A stretch of DNA of 64,000 nt from Microbispora rosea subsp. aerata (GTDB lineage Bacteria > Actinomycetota > Actinomycetes > Streptosporangiales > Streptosporangiaceae): positions 1 to 64,000 of the forward strand of contig NZ_BMPY01000038.1 of NCBI RefSeq assembly GCF_014647835.1, in the 5' to 3' direction. The translations under genes were made by a program, and so were the position numbers. The notes under the pieces are model-generated. The model was not told the origin of the DNA. It saw nothing but the letters and a program-made list of their open reading frames with translations, and did not search any database. Below, piece after piece: positions 25,553 through 35,015 of the stretch; positions within the stretch are counted from its first letter, which is position 1; every line of letters begins with the position of its first letter.

Positions 25553-27403
25553 ATGCGCGCGCCACTGCTGTCGTCGCTGCTCCGCGTCACGCGTCCGCCC
25601 CTTCTGCTGGGCGTCGTCGTCGGCGCCGGATTCGTGACGGCAGAGACCCTGCTGTCCCTCCTGCTGGCGCAGGTGACCCCTGCGAGCACCTTGGACCTAG
25701 TCTATCTGCTCGGCGTGCTGGTGGTTTCGTACCTGTGGGGGCTGCCGCTGGGCATGCTGACCGCGCTGGCGAGCGGTCTGATCTACGACCTCCTCCTGGT
25801 CCCTCCCTTCAATCGGGTCACTTTGCTCAGCAGCTGGTCGTGGATCCCGCTGCTGGTCTTCCTGATCGTCGCGCTGCTGGTCAGCAGTGCCGCCGCGCTG
25901 TTGCGGACGCTGCTCGTCGAGGCCGACGAACGCCGGCGTGAGGCCGACGTCAGCGCCGACACGGCCCGTCTCCTCCTGCGGACCGGGCAACTGCGCGCGG
26001 CGCTGCCGGTCGTGGCCCGGCGTCTGGAGCAAGACCTCGGTCTGCCGGACCTGGCGATCGAGTTCGGGCCCGTCGACGTCGACGAGCGCCACATCGCGTT
26101 GCCGCTGTGCGACGAGGGTGTCCAGTTCGGCTCGCTCGTCGTGCCCGCGGATCTGCCGGAGGCGGCGCTGCACCGCCTGCGCGAGCGCGTGGTGCCCTCG
26201 CTGGAGGCGGCGCTGGTGGCGGCGCACGACCGTGAGCTCGTCGCCTCCGCCCTGGCGGCGAGCCGGGACGAGCTCGCCAAGGTCGCCGAGGAGCAGACCG
26301 CCCTGCGCCGGGTGGCGACGTTGGTCGCGCGCGGAGTCCGCCCGATGGAGATCTTCGGCGCGGTCGCCCGGGAGATGGGTTTGATCGTGAAGGCGGACCA
26401 CACGGCGATCGAACGATACGAGCCCGACCGGACGGTCGTCCTGATGAGCTCCTGGAGCGCGTCGGAAGGGGGTCCTCCGCCGCCGGTGGGCAAGCGCAGG
26501 CAACTCCACGAGGAGGGTCTGTCCGCCCTGGTCCTGCGGACGGGACAGCCGGGAAGGATCACCGCGGACGAGAGGGCGGCCGGGGAGCTGGGCAGGTGGG
26601 CGAGGGACGAGGAGAACGGCATCGCGATGGGCAGCCCCATCGTCGTCGAGGGGCGGCTGTGGGGCGTGGTGATCGCCTTCTTCCGGGGGCTGGAGCGGCA
26701 GCCGGAGGGCGTGGAAGAACGCATGCGGGACTTCACCGAGCTCGTCGTGACGGCCATCTCCAACGCCCAGGCCCGCGACGAGCTCGCCGCCTCGCGCGCC
26801 CGTGTGGTCGCCGCCGCGGACGAGACCCGGCACCGGATCGAGCGCGACCTGCACGACGGGGCGCAGCAGCGCCTCGTCTCCCTGGGGCTGCAGCTTCGCA
26901 TGGCGGAGACCTCCGTGCCGCCGGAGCTGCCGGCGCTCAAGCGGCAGCTCTCCCAGGCGGCCGAGGGCCTGACGCTGGTGCTGGAGGACCTGCGGGAGCT
27001 GTCGCGCGGCATCCACCCGGCGATCCTGTCCAAGGGGGGTCTCGGGGCGGCCCTGAAAATGCTCGTGCGCCGCTCGTCCGTCCCCGTCGAGCTGGCGGTG
27101 CGGATCGATGGTCGCCTGCCGGAGCGGATCGAGGTGGCGATCTACTACATCGTCTCCGAATCGCTGACGAACGTGGCCAAGCACGCGCACGCCTCGCTGG
27201 TGACCGTCAGAGTCGACGCGACATGCGAAAGGGCGGAAGTCATAATCCACGACGACGGGATAGGCGGCGCCGATCCGGGCAGGGGGTCCGGGCTCATCGG
27301 TCTCAGCGACCGCGTCCAGTCGCTCGACGGGACGATCGAGGTCACCAGCCCGGTCGGCGACGGCACCACGCTGGCGGCACTCATCCCGGTGGGCGACGGC
27401 TGA
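25553..27403 (+). CDS. Membrane sensor histidine kinase (DUF4118, GAF, HisKA_3)
   Basis: The N-terminus carries about four membrane helices (residues 15-125) of the KdpD/DUF4118 type with extremely short loops. A coiled segment and a GAF-like domain (about 250-400) follow. The HisKA_3 dimerisation domain has the phospho-acceptor His434 in RIERDLHDGAQQRL, then the HATPase with ESLTNVAKHA and DDGIGGAD and RGSGLIGL. The divergent NarL-type response regulator is the likely partner. The short-loop membrane domain and GAF suggest sensing of a membrane-related or small cytoplasmic ligand. Confidence 0.95.
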   Translation: MRAPLLSSLLRVTRPPLLLGVVVGAGFVTAETLLSLLLAQVTPASTLDLVYLLGVLVVSYLWGLPLGMLTALASGLIYDLLLVPPFNRVTLLSSWSWIPLLVFLIVALLVSSAAALLRTLLVEADERRREADVSADTARLLLRTGQLRAALPVVARRLEQDLGLPDLAIEFGPVDVDERHIALPLCDEGVQFGSLVVPADLPEAALHRLRERVVPSLEAALVAAHDRELVASALAASRDELAKVAEEQTALRRVATLVARGVRPMEIFGAVAREMGLIVKADHTAIERYEPDRTVVLMSSWSASEGGPPPPVGKRRQLHEEGLSALVLRTGQPGRITADERAAGELGRWARDEENGIAMGSPIVVEGRLWGVVIAFFRGLERQPEGVEERMRDFTELVVTAISNAQARDELAASRARVVAAADETRHRIERDLHDGAQQRLVSLGLQLRMAETSVPPELPALKRQLSQAAEGLTLVLEDLRELSRGIHPAILSKGGLGAALKMLVRRSSVPVELAVRIDGRLPERIEVAIYYIVSESLTNVAKHAHASLVTVRVDATCERAEVIIHDDGIGGADPGRGSGLIGLSDRVQSLDGTIEVTSPVGDGTTLAALIPVGDG

Positions 27404-27460
27404 CGCCCGGCGTGGTCACCGCGCCGTGCGGGGCGGACCTGCTCACGAGGCGGCGTACGG

Positions 27461-28303
27461 TCAGATCAGCGGGCGACGCACGCTGTCGGGCGGGGGACCG
27501 GCGAGCGGCAGGCGGACGACGAACCGGGCGCCCCCCTCCGGCGAGTCCTCCACGCCGATGGTGCCGCCGTGCGCCCGCACGATCTCGCGGGCGATGGCGA
27601 GGCCGAGGCCGGGACCGCCCCGGCTGCGGCAACGGGACTCGTCCAGCCGGGTGAACGGCTCGAAGATCCGCTCCCGGTCGGCTTCGGCGATGCCGTCCCC
27701 GTCGTCGGACACCGCGATCTCCGCGTGGGCGCCCTCCTGGCGCACCTCCACCAGCACCTTGCTCTTGGCGTGGCGCTGCGCGTTGTCCAGGAGGTTGCCC
27801 AGCAGGCGGTGGATCTCGTGCTCGATGGCCTGGATCGCCACGCCGGGGATGAGCTGGAGCAGCGTCGGCGCCCGGGACGCCCGGCTGGAGACCTCCGCCT
27901 GGACCAGCTCCGCCAGGTCGGCGAGCCGTGTCCCGTGTGGGGGCTTCGTTCCCGCTCTCACCAGCGCCAGCAGGTCGCAGACGATCGCCTGGAGGCGGTC
28001 CACGTCTCGCAGCGAGTGATCGACGAGTTCGGCGAGATCCGTCTCGTCCGGGTGCAGCCGGGCCTCCTCCAGCTGCGTCCGCAGTCCGGCGAGAGGGGTG
28101 AGCAGCTCGTGGGAGGCGTCGGCCAGGAAGCGGCGCTGCCGTTCGGCCGTCCGGTCGAGCTCACTCCTGGCGTCGGCGAGTTGGTCCAGCACGCTCTCGG
28201 TGGCCTCCGCCGGTGGGCCGGTCTCGTTCTTGTCATGCGTCGTGTGGGCGCGGCCGAAGCGATCGCTGAGGGCTGTGTGGGAGTGTCGGCACATGACACT
28301 CAT
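27461..28303 (-). CDS. Soluble histidine kinase (HisKA-HATPase), possibly N-terminally truncated
   Basis: Residues about 40-120 are a HisKA domain with phospho-acceptor His65 in FLADASHELLTPLAGL, and the HATPase has the N-box LLGNLLDNAQRH and the G-boxes SDDGDGI and GGPGLGLAIAREI. Related actinobacterial kinases have two membrane helices and HAMP before this point; this one has neither and begins only about 40 residues before the kinase core. No response regulator is next to it in operon position. The ATG at 28303 is provisional. It may be a functional soluble kinase or the remains of a longer one. Confidence 0.82.
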   Translation of the reverse strand: MSVMCRHSHTALSDRFGRAHTTHDKNETGPPAEATESVLDQLADARSELDRTAERQRRFLADASHELLTPLAGLRTQLEEARLHPDETDLAELVDHSLRDVDRLQAIVCDLLALVRAGTKPPHGTRLADLAELVQAEVSSRASRAPTLLQLIPGVAIQAIEHEIHRLLGNLLDNAQRHAKSKVLVEVRQEGAHAEIAVSDDGDGIAEADRERIFEPFTRLDESRCRSRGGPGLGLAIAREIVRAHGGTIGVEDSPEGGARFVVRLPLAGPPPDSVRRPLI

Positions 28304-28852
28304 CGCAGCCGTGCCGGGCCGGTTACGGCCATCACCGGGCAATGCCGGCAGAAGGACGACGGCGATGGGACAAACGACTGCGGTGTCGTGCGGTGCCCGG
28401 AGCGGGACGGTGGCGGTGCCGTGGAGAGGTGCAAGGGCGATCCCGTATATCCGCACCGGGAGGAGGGCGGCGTCGCGCGGGGATGCCGCGCGGGTGACAC
28501 GACCGGGATCCGGCATGGCCCGGCCCCCGTTTGTTGTATGGCGGTTCCCTGCATCTGCGCACCTCCGGACAAAACGCGTGCTGTGACAGCGGCGGTCTCG
28601 TACGTCCGTCCGGGTGCGCGGTGCCACGACGTCGTCAACAGGCCAGCCCGGCGGGCGTGGGGCACCATCAGGGGCCCGCTAACCACAATGGCCCGGACCG
28701 CCGTCGGCCGTCTGCCGTGGCAGCCCCCATTACGCCCTGCTGTCAGCCGTGCCCAGACATTCCGGCTAGCTGGAATACCCGGGGCGCGCCGGGCCGCGCG
28801 GCCCTTCGCCCGGCCGGGGCGGCGGCGGACCGGGACGCAGGCCGGAAACCCG
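28304..28852. other. 549-bp gap without a recognised gene
   Basis: Between the soluble histidine kinase start and the ABC permease stop no frame shows a convincing coding pattern, domain or ribosome site. Sensor-domain remnants of the kinase were looked for in the minus-strand frames and not found. The kinase promoter must lie here. Confidence 0.5.
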
Positions 28853-29800
28853 TCAGGAGACGACGTCCCGGCGCCGGAAGCGGCGGAAGGCCAGGGCGAC
28901 GAGGATCACCGAATAGGTCACGGACACCGCCACGCCCTTCACCATGCCGCTGTAGTCGGGCTCGGGCGCGAGCGCGTCGAGCCACGCGGTGTTCCAGAAG
29001 GTGGGCAGGAACTCGCGCAGCGAGCCCAGCGCCTCGACCGCCTGCAGGATCGTGCTGACGATCACCAGGCCGACCGCCCCGCCGACCGCGCCGAGCGGGG
29101 AGTCGGTGCCGACCGACAGCAGGAAGGCGACCGAGGCGACCACCAGCTGGCTGACCAGGGCGTACCCGATCACGACGGCGAACTTGGGCAGCACGTCGGC
29201 GGCGGGGATCACCTCGCCGGTCCCCGGCACGGTGATGTCGTTCCACCCGAAGGCCAGCGTGCCGGCGAGCAGGGCCATCAGCGGGACCACGGTCACGGCG
29301 GCGGCCGAGTAGGTCAGCGCGACCACCAGCTTCTGGCGCAGCAGCCGGTCGCGGGGCACCGGCGCCGCGAGCAGGTAGCGCAGCGACGACCAGCTCGCCT
29401 CGCTGGCGACCGTGTCGCCGCAGAACAGCGCCACGGCGACGACCAGCAGGAAGTTGGCCGACACCGACAGGGCGAACGCCGCGAAGTTGAGCCCGCCCGC
29501 CGTGGCGAGGTCCGACAGCCGCAGACTGCCCTGGCCGCGCCCCGCCGGCCCGAACTGGAACGCCACCACCAGCACCCACGGCAGCGCGAGCAGCACGCCG
29601 AACATCGCCATCGTGCGGCGCCGCCGCAACTGCCGTACGAACTCCACCCGGAGCGGCAGCGTGCGCCCCGGCGCGTAGCCGGGCGCCCGGCCGCCCGGGT
29701 CGCCTCCGCGGGTGTCCGGTCCGTCCTGGGCGACCGACACGGCCCGCCCGGCGGCGGGGACGTCTGCGGTCGGGTCCGGGTCCGGTCGATTCGGGCTCAA
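28853..29800 (-). CDS. ABC-2 type transporter permease
   Basis: A 315-residue integral membrane protein with about six hydrophobic helices after an N-terminal hydrophilic tail. It has the ABC-2 permease layout, with WSSLRYLLAAPVPRDRLLRQ in the loop that contacts the ATPase. It pairs with the fused peptidase-ABC ATPase just upstream, and its TTG start overlaps that gene's stop by 4 bp (29797-29800), indicating translational coupling. The transported substrate is unknown. An in-frame start further downstream is also possible because the first 50 residues are low-complexity. Confidence 0.88.
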   Translation of the reverse strand: MSPNRPDPDPTADVPAAGRAVSVAQDGPDTRGGDPGGRAPGYAPGRTLPLRVEFVRQLRRRRTMAMFGVLLALPWVLVVAFQFGPAGRGQGSLRLSDLATAGGLNFAAFALSVSANFLLVVAVALFCGDTVASEASWSSLRYLLAAPVPRDRLLRQKLVVALTYSAAAVTVVPLMALLAGTLAFGWNDITVPGTGEVIPAADVLPKFAVVIGYALVSQLVVASVAFLLSVGTDSPLGAVGGAVGLVIVSTILQAVEALGSLREFLPTFWNTAWLDALAPEPDYSGMVKGVAVSVTYSVILVALAFRRFRRRDVVS

Positions 29801-32454
29801 CGGCGCTCTCCGATCAGGTCGAGGAACACGTCCTCCAGGCGTGGCCCGCCGCCGTTCACGGCCGCCGTGGTGCCGAGCAGGTCGCCGACCGGCCCGGCCG
29901 ACACCAGCCGCCCGCGGTGCATGACGACGACGTGACTGCAGGTCTGCTCGACCTCGGCGAGCAGGTGGCTGGAGACGATCACGGTGCGGCCCCGCTCGGC
30001 GTACGCCCTGAGCACCCGGCGCATCTCGGCGATCTGCGGTGGGTCGAGGCCGTTCGTCGGCTCGTCGAGCACGAGCAGGTCGGGCAGGCCGAGCATGGCC
30101 TGCGCGATGGCCAGGCGCTGGCGCATCCCCTGGGAGTAGGTGCGCACCGCGCGATCCAGGGCGGCGCCGAGCCCGGCGATCTCCAGCGCCTCCTCCATGT
30201 GGGCGTCCTGCCGCGGGCGTCCCGTGGCCTGCCAGTACAGCTCAAGGTTGGCCCGCCCGGACAGATGCGGCAGGAACCCGGGCCCCTCCACGAACGAGCC
30301 CAGCCGCGACAGCACGGGAGCGCCGGGACGCACCTTGTGACCGAAGATCCGGATCTCGCCCTCGTCGGGCCGGATGAGACCCATCAGCATGCGCATCGTG
30401 GTGGTCTTGCCCGCGCCGTTCGGTCCGAGCAGGCCGAGCACCTGGCCCTTCTCGACCCGGAACGACAGGCCGTCGACCGCCTTCTCGCCGTTGCGGTAGC
30501 GCTTGCCCAGCCCGCTGATGACCAGCGGCACCTCGGCCGACTCGGCGTCCCGGTCGTCGCCGGCGCGCGTGCCGCGCCTGGTCCTGCCGGTCAGCAGGAG
30601 CGCCGCGGCGACCACGATCGCGGCGAGCGGCAGCGCCCACGTCCACCAGGCGGGGCCGGTGGCGGGGGTCCGCAGCGCCGGGACCACGGGCAGCTCCAGC
30701 GTGGGGGACTCCAGCGCGACCCGGTAGACCGCGGGGGCGGCGGGCGTCGCGTACCCGAGGTCGGTGGTGGAGACCACCAGCCGCATCCTGTGCCCGGCGT
30801 CGAAGCGGCGGTCGACGGCCGGGAGCGTCACGGTGACCGGCGTGCCCGCCTCGCTCGCGGTGACCCGCAGCGGCGCGACCAGGCTCGACGGCAGCACCGG
30901 CAGCGACCCTCCGGACACGTCGTAGAGCTTGGCGAACAGCGTGGCCTCGCCCGTGCCGTACACCCTGATCGTGACGGTCGGGCTGCCGGTGACCTGCGTG
31001 GGCCCGGCCAGCGGGGCGGACTCGAAGACGGCCGCCTGGCCGGGCATGTCCAGCGCGATCGACCCGCCGCCGCTGTTGCCGCCGGCCAGCCCGCCGAGGC
31101 CGGGGACCGCCGAGATCGACGCCGGTGACCCGCCCGCCGGGTTGGCGATCGGCTGCTGCGGGCCGTCGAGGGTGACGGTCGTCCGCTCCGCGCCCGTCAG
31201 GCCGGGGTAGCGGTCTCCGGTGGCGTGCAGGAGCACGGGCCGGCGCGTGCCCGGATCGCGTCCGCCGTCCCTGGTCACGGTGAACGCCGCCGAGTCGTCG
31301 CCCGATGGAGAGCCGGTGCCCTTGAGATGGCGGTCGAACCAGCCGGTCGTGCGCTCGAACAGCCAGTCGGCCTCGCCGTCGCCGCCGTCGTGGCCGCCGT
31401 TGAACCAGGCGACCTCGACCGGAGCGCCGGTGGCGGCGATCGCGCGGGCGTTGGCGTCGGCGTGCGAGAGCGGGAACAGCGAGTCGCGCTGGCCCTGGAG
31501 CAGCAGCGTCGGCACCTTGATCTTGCCGGGCACCGAGATCGGGCTCGACCGCCGCAGCAGGTCGACCGCCTCCTGAGTGGCCCGGCCGGTCTCGGCGACC
31601 TTCTGGTACATCTCGCAGATCTGCGGCAGGAACCGCCCGCACTGGACCTGTTCCAGCCCCGCCGCCCGGCCGATTGCCTGCTCGGGGCCCTGTCCAGAGC
31701 CCCGGGCGGGCTCCCGGCTACCGGGCCCGTTCCCGCCGGGTCGCGCCGTGGACGCGCCGGTGAGGCCGGCGAGGCCGCCGGCGCGGAGGCCGCCCTCCGG
31801 AGCCAGCCGGTCGGCGGCGGAGGTGAAGAAGATGCCGGCCCACATCTTCTTGAACACGCCGTTGAGCGGCCCCTTGCCCGAGGCGTCGGGGAAGAGCGCG
31901 TCGGCGAGGTCGTGCCAGGTGATCTGGGGGACGATCGCGTCGACCCGGCTGTCGTACGCCGCGGTCATCAGGGCGATCGCGCCGCCGTACGAGCCGCCGG
32001 CGATCCCGACGCGCGGGTCGCCCGGGGCGTCGAGACGCACCTCGGGCCGCCCGGCGAGCCAGTCGATCAGCCCTCTTACGTCCTTGACCTCGTAGTCGGG
32101 GGAGTTGAGCGCGATCTGCCCGGTCGAGCGGCCGAACCCGCGCGCCGACCAGGTCAGCACGGCGTAGCCCTGACCCGCGAGCCGCCCCGCCTGCTCGCGC
32201 ATGCTTTCCTTGCTGCCGCCGAAGCCGTGGGCGAGCAGCACGGCCGGAGCCTTGCCGCCGGAGGCCGGAGGATAAAAGGTGGCGTCGAGGTCGACGCGCT
32301 GGTCGTCCGCCGGCCCGTCCACCACGCTGATGGTCAGGTCGCGACCCTTCACCACGGGGTCGGAGGGCCACAAGGCCCAGGTCACGGCCGCGGTCATCAG
32401 GATGACCAGCGTGACCACGATCGTGAGGGCACGCCGCCCACCCGAAAACGCCAT
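29797..32454 (-). CDS. Fusion of secreted X-Pro/CocE-type peptidase and ABC transporter ATPase
   Basis: An 885-residue two-part protein. A signal anchor (about 10-28) leads to an alpha/beta hydrolase of the S15/CocE family with nucleophile Ser155 in GIAGGSYGG, an Asp in LLQGQRDSLFP and a His in FNGGHDGGDG, then a jelly-roll X-Pro C-terminal domain. A second membrane helix (about 615-635) precedes an ABC ATPase with Walker A GPNGAGKTT, signature YSQGMRQRLAIAQ and Walker B LLVLDEPTNGLD. The topology implied is peptidase outside, ATPase inside. It is translationally coupled to the ABC-2 permease. Such fusions occur in actinobacteria; the function, perhaps cleaving a substrate around its transport, is inference. 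Confidence 0.9.
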   Translation of the reverse strand: MAFSGGRRALTIVVTLVILMTAAVTWALWPSDPVVKGRDLTISVVDGPADDQRVDLDATFYPPASGGKAPAVLLAHGFGGSKESMREQAGRLAGQGYAVLTWSARGFGRSTGQIALNSPDYEVKDVRGLIDWLAGRPEVRLDAPGDPRVGIAGGSYGGAIALMTAAYDSRVDAIVPQITWHDLADALFPDASGKGPLNGVFKKMWAGIFFTSAADRLAPEGGLRAGGLAGLTGASTARPGGNGPGSREPARGSGQGPEQAIGRAAGLEQVQCGRFLPQICEMYQKVAETGRATQEAVDLLRRSSPISVPGKIKVPTLLLQGQRDSLFPLSHADANARAIAATGAPVEVAWFNGGHDGGDGEADWLFERTTGWFDRHLKGTGSPSGDDSAAFTVTRDGGRDPGTRRPVLLHATGDRYPGLTGAERTTVTLDGPQQPIANPAGGSPASISAVPGLGGLAGGNSGGGSIALDMPGQAAVFESAPLAGPTQVTGSPTVTIRVYGTGEATLFAKLYDVSGGSLPVLPSSLVAPLRVTASEAGTPVTVTLPAVDRRFDAGHRMRLVVSTTDLGYATPAAPAVYRVALESPTLELPVVPALRTPATGPAWWTWALPLAAIVVAAALLLTGRTRRGTRAGDDRDAESAEVPLVISGLGKRYRNGEKAVDGLSFRVEKGQVLGLLGPNGAGKTTTMRMLMGLIRPDEGEIRIFGHKVRPGAPVLSRLGSFVEGPGFLPHLSGRANLELYWQATGRPRQDAHMEEALEIAGLGAALDRAVRTYSQGMRQRLAIAQAMLGLPDLLVLDEPTNGLDPPQIAEMRRVLRAYAERGRTVIVSSHLLAEVEQTCSHVVVMHRGRLVSAGPVGDLLGTTAAVNGGGPRLEDVFLDLIGERR

Positions 32455-32612
32455 GTCGAGATGCTACTTGTTACTCCTGAGAGACCGCTGAGGAGCACGC
32501 GCCGCCTGTGGACAACCAGGCGGCGCGTCCGCGATCAGAAGTACGAATCGTAATGATGGATAGGGGTAATCCCTGATTGCGCCCCACCTTGTGGCCAGGC
32601 ATCATTTCGCGC

Positions 32613-33878
32613 GTGAATGGAACGCCGCTCAAGCAAGTCCCCGCCCGCGTGCTCGAGTGGGCCCTGCCGTACTGGACGAGAGGGGAGGCGGGCAGGAAGA
32701 CGCCGGAAGACCTCTTCCGGGTGCTCTACCTGGGCTGGCTCACGGCGTTCGTCTTCAAGGTGCTCGGGTCGAGCTGGGACGTGTCGTGGCACTTCAAGTG
32801 GCTGCGCGACGACCTGGCCCCGCCGCACCTGCTCAACACGGTCGGCACGGTGATCGCCGTGGCGCTGACGATCGTGCACTGGTACACCGGCTACGGGGTG
32901 GACCGCACGGCCTCCCGCCTGATCGTGTGGGGCACCGGGATCTTCCTCATCGCGATCCCGCTCGACCTGATCAACCACCGGGTCAACGGCATCGACATCA
33001 CCGCGTGGAGCCCGTCCCACGCGCTGCTGTACATCGGCACCGCGCTGATGATCGCCGGAGTGATCCGCGGCTGGTATCTCGGCTCGGGCCGATACTCCGG
33101 AATCTCGCGCCGCCGGCGGTCGCTGGTGCTGGGCGGCCTGTTCGCGTTCTTCCTGGAGAACGCGCACTTCCCCGAGCTGCAGCAGGAGTACGGCGTGCTG
33201 GAGCTGGCCTCCTGGGACCGGGGGAAGCCGTACGCCGAGCCGAGCCTGCTCGAGTTCGCGGCCAACCAGATGGGGCGGGCGGTGGACCGCGCCATGGTGC
33301 TCAAGTTCTCGCTGCCGATCCCCGACATGGTCTACGCCGTGTACGCGGGGGTGGTCGGCGTCGGGATCCTGGTCTTCGCCCGGATCATGGTCGGCCGCCG
33401 CTTCACCGCCACCGCCGTCGCCGGGGCGTACGTGGGCTACCGGTGCCTGATCTGGCCGCTGCTCGTGGGTGGCGGGTTCCCGCCGTCGACGGTCCCGTTC
33501 TTCTTCCTGCTCGCCGGGCTCGGCGTCGACCTGGCCTTCCTGGTGTCGATCCGCCACCTGCGGCCGCTCGTGGGCGCGGCGCTCGCCGTCGCCGGGGTGT
33601 ACGGGGGACTGTTCGTGCAGGACCGGGTGCTCGAAGCCCCGCCGTACGCGCCGGAGGCCTGGCCGGTGGCGCTCGTCACGCTGGCCGTCGCGTGGTACGC
33701 GGTGGAGTGGTTCGCCGTCGGCCGGGGTCTGACCGCCGCGGCGGCGGAGGACAGGATCGCCCGTGAGGGCCGGGCCGGGGAGCTCGCGGCCGAGCCGGAC
33801 ACGCCCCTCGACACGGCGTCGAAGGCGGAGCCTGAGGCGGCCTCCGCCCCCGCCGCCGTCTCCAAGCCCACGGCATAA
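32613..33878 (+). CDS. Polytopic membrane protein, conserved hypothetical
   Basis: A 421-residue integral membrane protein with about nine or ten transmembrane helices, starting at LFRVLYLGWLTAFVF, with a charged low-complexity C-terminal tail of about 50 residues. Histidines and acidic residues lie in helices or loops (SWHFKW, VHWYTGYG, WSPSHALLYI, NAHFPELQ), which could bind metal. I do not recognise a family with known function. It is convergent with the CopC/CopD pair, so a copper-related role is only a suggestion. No strong ribosome site marks the start; the GTG at 32613 is provisional. Confidence 0.75.
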   Translation: MNGTPLKQVPARVLEWALPYWTRGEAGRKTPEDLFRVLYLGWLTAFVFKVLGSSWDVSWHFKWLRDDLAPPHLLNTVGTVIAVALTIVHWYTGYGVDRTASRLIVWGTGIFLIAIPLDLINHRVNGIDITAWSPSHALLYIGTALMIAGVIRGWYLGSGRYSGISRRRRSLVLGGLFAFFLENAHFPELQQEYGVLELASWDRGKPYAEPSLLEFAANQMGRAVDRAMVLKFSLPIPDMVYAVYAGVVGVGILVFARIMVGRRFTATAVAGAYVGYRCLIWPLLVGGGFPPSTVPFFFLLAGLGVDLAFLVSIRHLRPLVGAALAVAGVYGGLFVQDRVLEAPPYAPEAWPVALVTLAVAWYAVEWFAVGRGLTAAAAEDRIAREGRAGELAAEPDTPLDTASKAEPEAASAPAAVSKPTA

Positions 33879-33908
33879 CGCCCCCGACCGAGACCCGACC
33901 TCACGGCT

Positions 33909-33926
33909 CGGCCCCCAGCGGGGCCG
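33909..33926. terminator. Convergent terminator hairpin
   Basis: CGGCCCC-CAGC-GGGGCCG forms a 7-bp stem with a 4-nt loop in the 90-bp gap between the convergent membrane-protein gene and copD. No T-run follows. Confidence 0.6.
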
Positions 33927-33968
33927 TTGGGGCTCATAAGCGTGACGCCCGCGCGGCAGGGCCGTAGG

Positions 33969-35015
33969 TCAGGCGACCGGGACCTTGGTCAGCGCGACCG
34001 CCACGCCGTACGTGAGACCCATCACGGTGAGTTCCAGGGCCGCCCAGGCGGCGAACGCGGTGGGCACCTGCCGGGTGACCGCGGGCAGCAGCCGCCAGCG
34101 GATGTTGCCGCCCAGCAGTGCGATCACCGCGGTGAGCACCGCCTTGGCCACCACGAGCAGGCCGTACCCCGTCGTGAACAGGGACGCGGGAAAACTCTCC
34201 GTGGGCGACAGCAGCAGCTCGACCAGGCCGTTGAAGGTTCCGGACAGCCCCACGACGATCAGCGCGTACGTCGCCAGCCGGGAGAACCGGGGCAGCGCGA
34301 CGGCGAGCAGGTCGCGATGGCGCGGCAGCAGCACGGCGAGCGCGACCAGGCCGCCCACCCAGGCGCAGGCGCCGATGACGTGCAGCTCCATCGCGACCAT
34401 GCTGAGGTCGTGCCAATACCAGTTCGAGGCATGGCCGGTCACCGGGAGCGGCAGCAGCCCGAACCCGGCGACGAGCACCCGCAGCTCGGCGGGCACCTTC
34501 TCGCCGAAGCGCACCGCGAGCATCCCCACGGCGGCGCTGGCCAGGGCGCACGACGCGCTCACGATCATGCCCTGCCCCGCGCCGATGCCGTCGACGTACG
34601 CCGCCACGTCGGGAAGCCCGCCCGGAGTGACCTCGGCGGCGCTGAGGACGGCCGACAGCAGCGCCGCCGCGCACCAGATCAGGGAGAACAGCACCGCCCA
34701 GTGCCTGGCCCTGGCCGCGATCGGCTCGGTCCGGTCCGGGTTGTCGAACCCGAGAAGCTTGGGCAGCAGGCTGAGGCCGATGGTCGCGGTGGCGGCGAGG
34801 TCGAGCACGAGCCGGGCGACCGGCAGCCCGTATTCCACGATCGGGCCCGGCATGAGCAGCCCCGGCACCGCCGCGGGCAGCGTGAGCCAGGTCGAGATCA
34901 CGACCGCGAGCACGGCGCCGGCGGTCAGGCCCGCCGCCGGGACGCGGGCGCGGGCGCGGTCGGCGGCGAGGCCGGACCTGCCCGCCGAAGCGGGACGTTC
35001 CGAGGTCGTGGTCAT
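33969..35015 (-). CDS. copD: CopD family copper transport membrane protein
   Basis: A 348-residue inner-membrane protein with eight or nine helices of the CopD family. It carries the family's HxxxxxxW-type segments: the VAMELHVIGACAWVGGL helix and PRFSRLATYALI. CopD works with periplasmic CopC in copper import or homeostasis. Its ATG overlaps the CopC stop by 4 bp (ATGA at 35012-35015), so the pair is translationally coupled. It lacks the fused CytC_asm or CopC domains seen in some homologues. Confidence 0.92.
   Translation of the reverse strand: MTTTSERPASAGRSGLAADRARARVPAAGLTAGAVLAVVISTWLTLPAAVPGLLMPGPIVEYGLPVARLVLDLAATATIGLSLLPKLLGFDNPDRTEPIAARARHWAVLFSLIWCAAALLSAVLSAAEVTPGGLPDVAAYVDGIGAGQGMIVSASCALASAAVGMLAVRFGEKVPAELRVLVAGFGLLPLPVTGHASNWYWHDLSMVAMELHVIGACAWVGGLVALAVLLPRHRDLLAVALPRFSRLATYALIVVGLSGTFNGLVELLLSPTESFPASLFTTGYGLLVVAKAVLTAVIALLGGNIRWRLLPAVTRQVPTAFAAWAALELTVMGLTYGVAVALTKVPVA

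Noticed and set aside
28304-28852. Remnant sensor domain of the soluble histidine kinase
   Set aside because: Minus-strand frames upstream of the kinase show no membrane helices or HAMP-like sequence.
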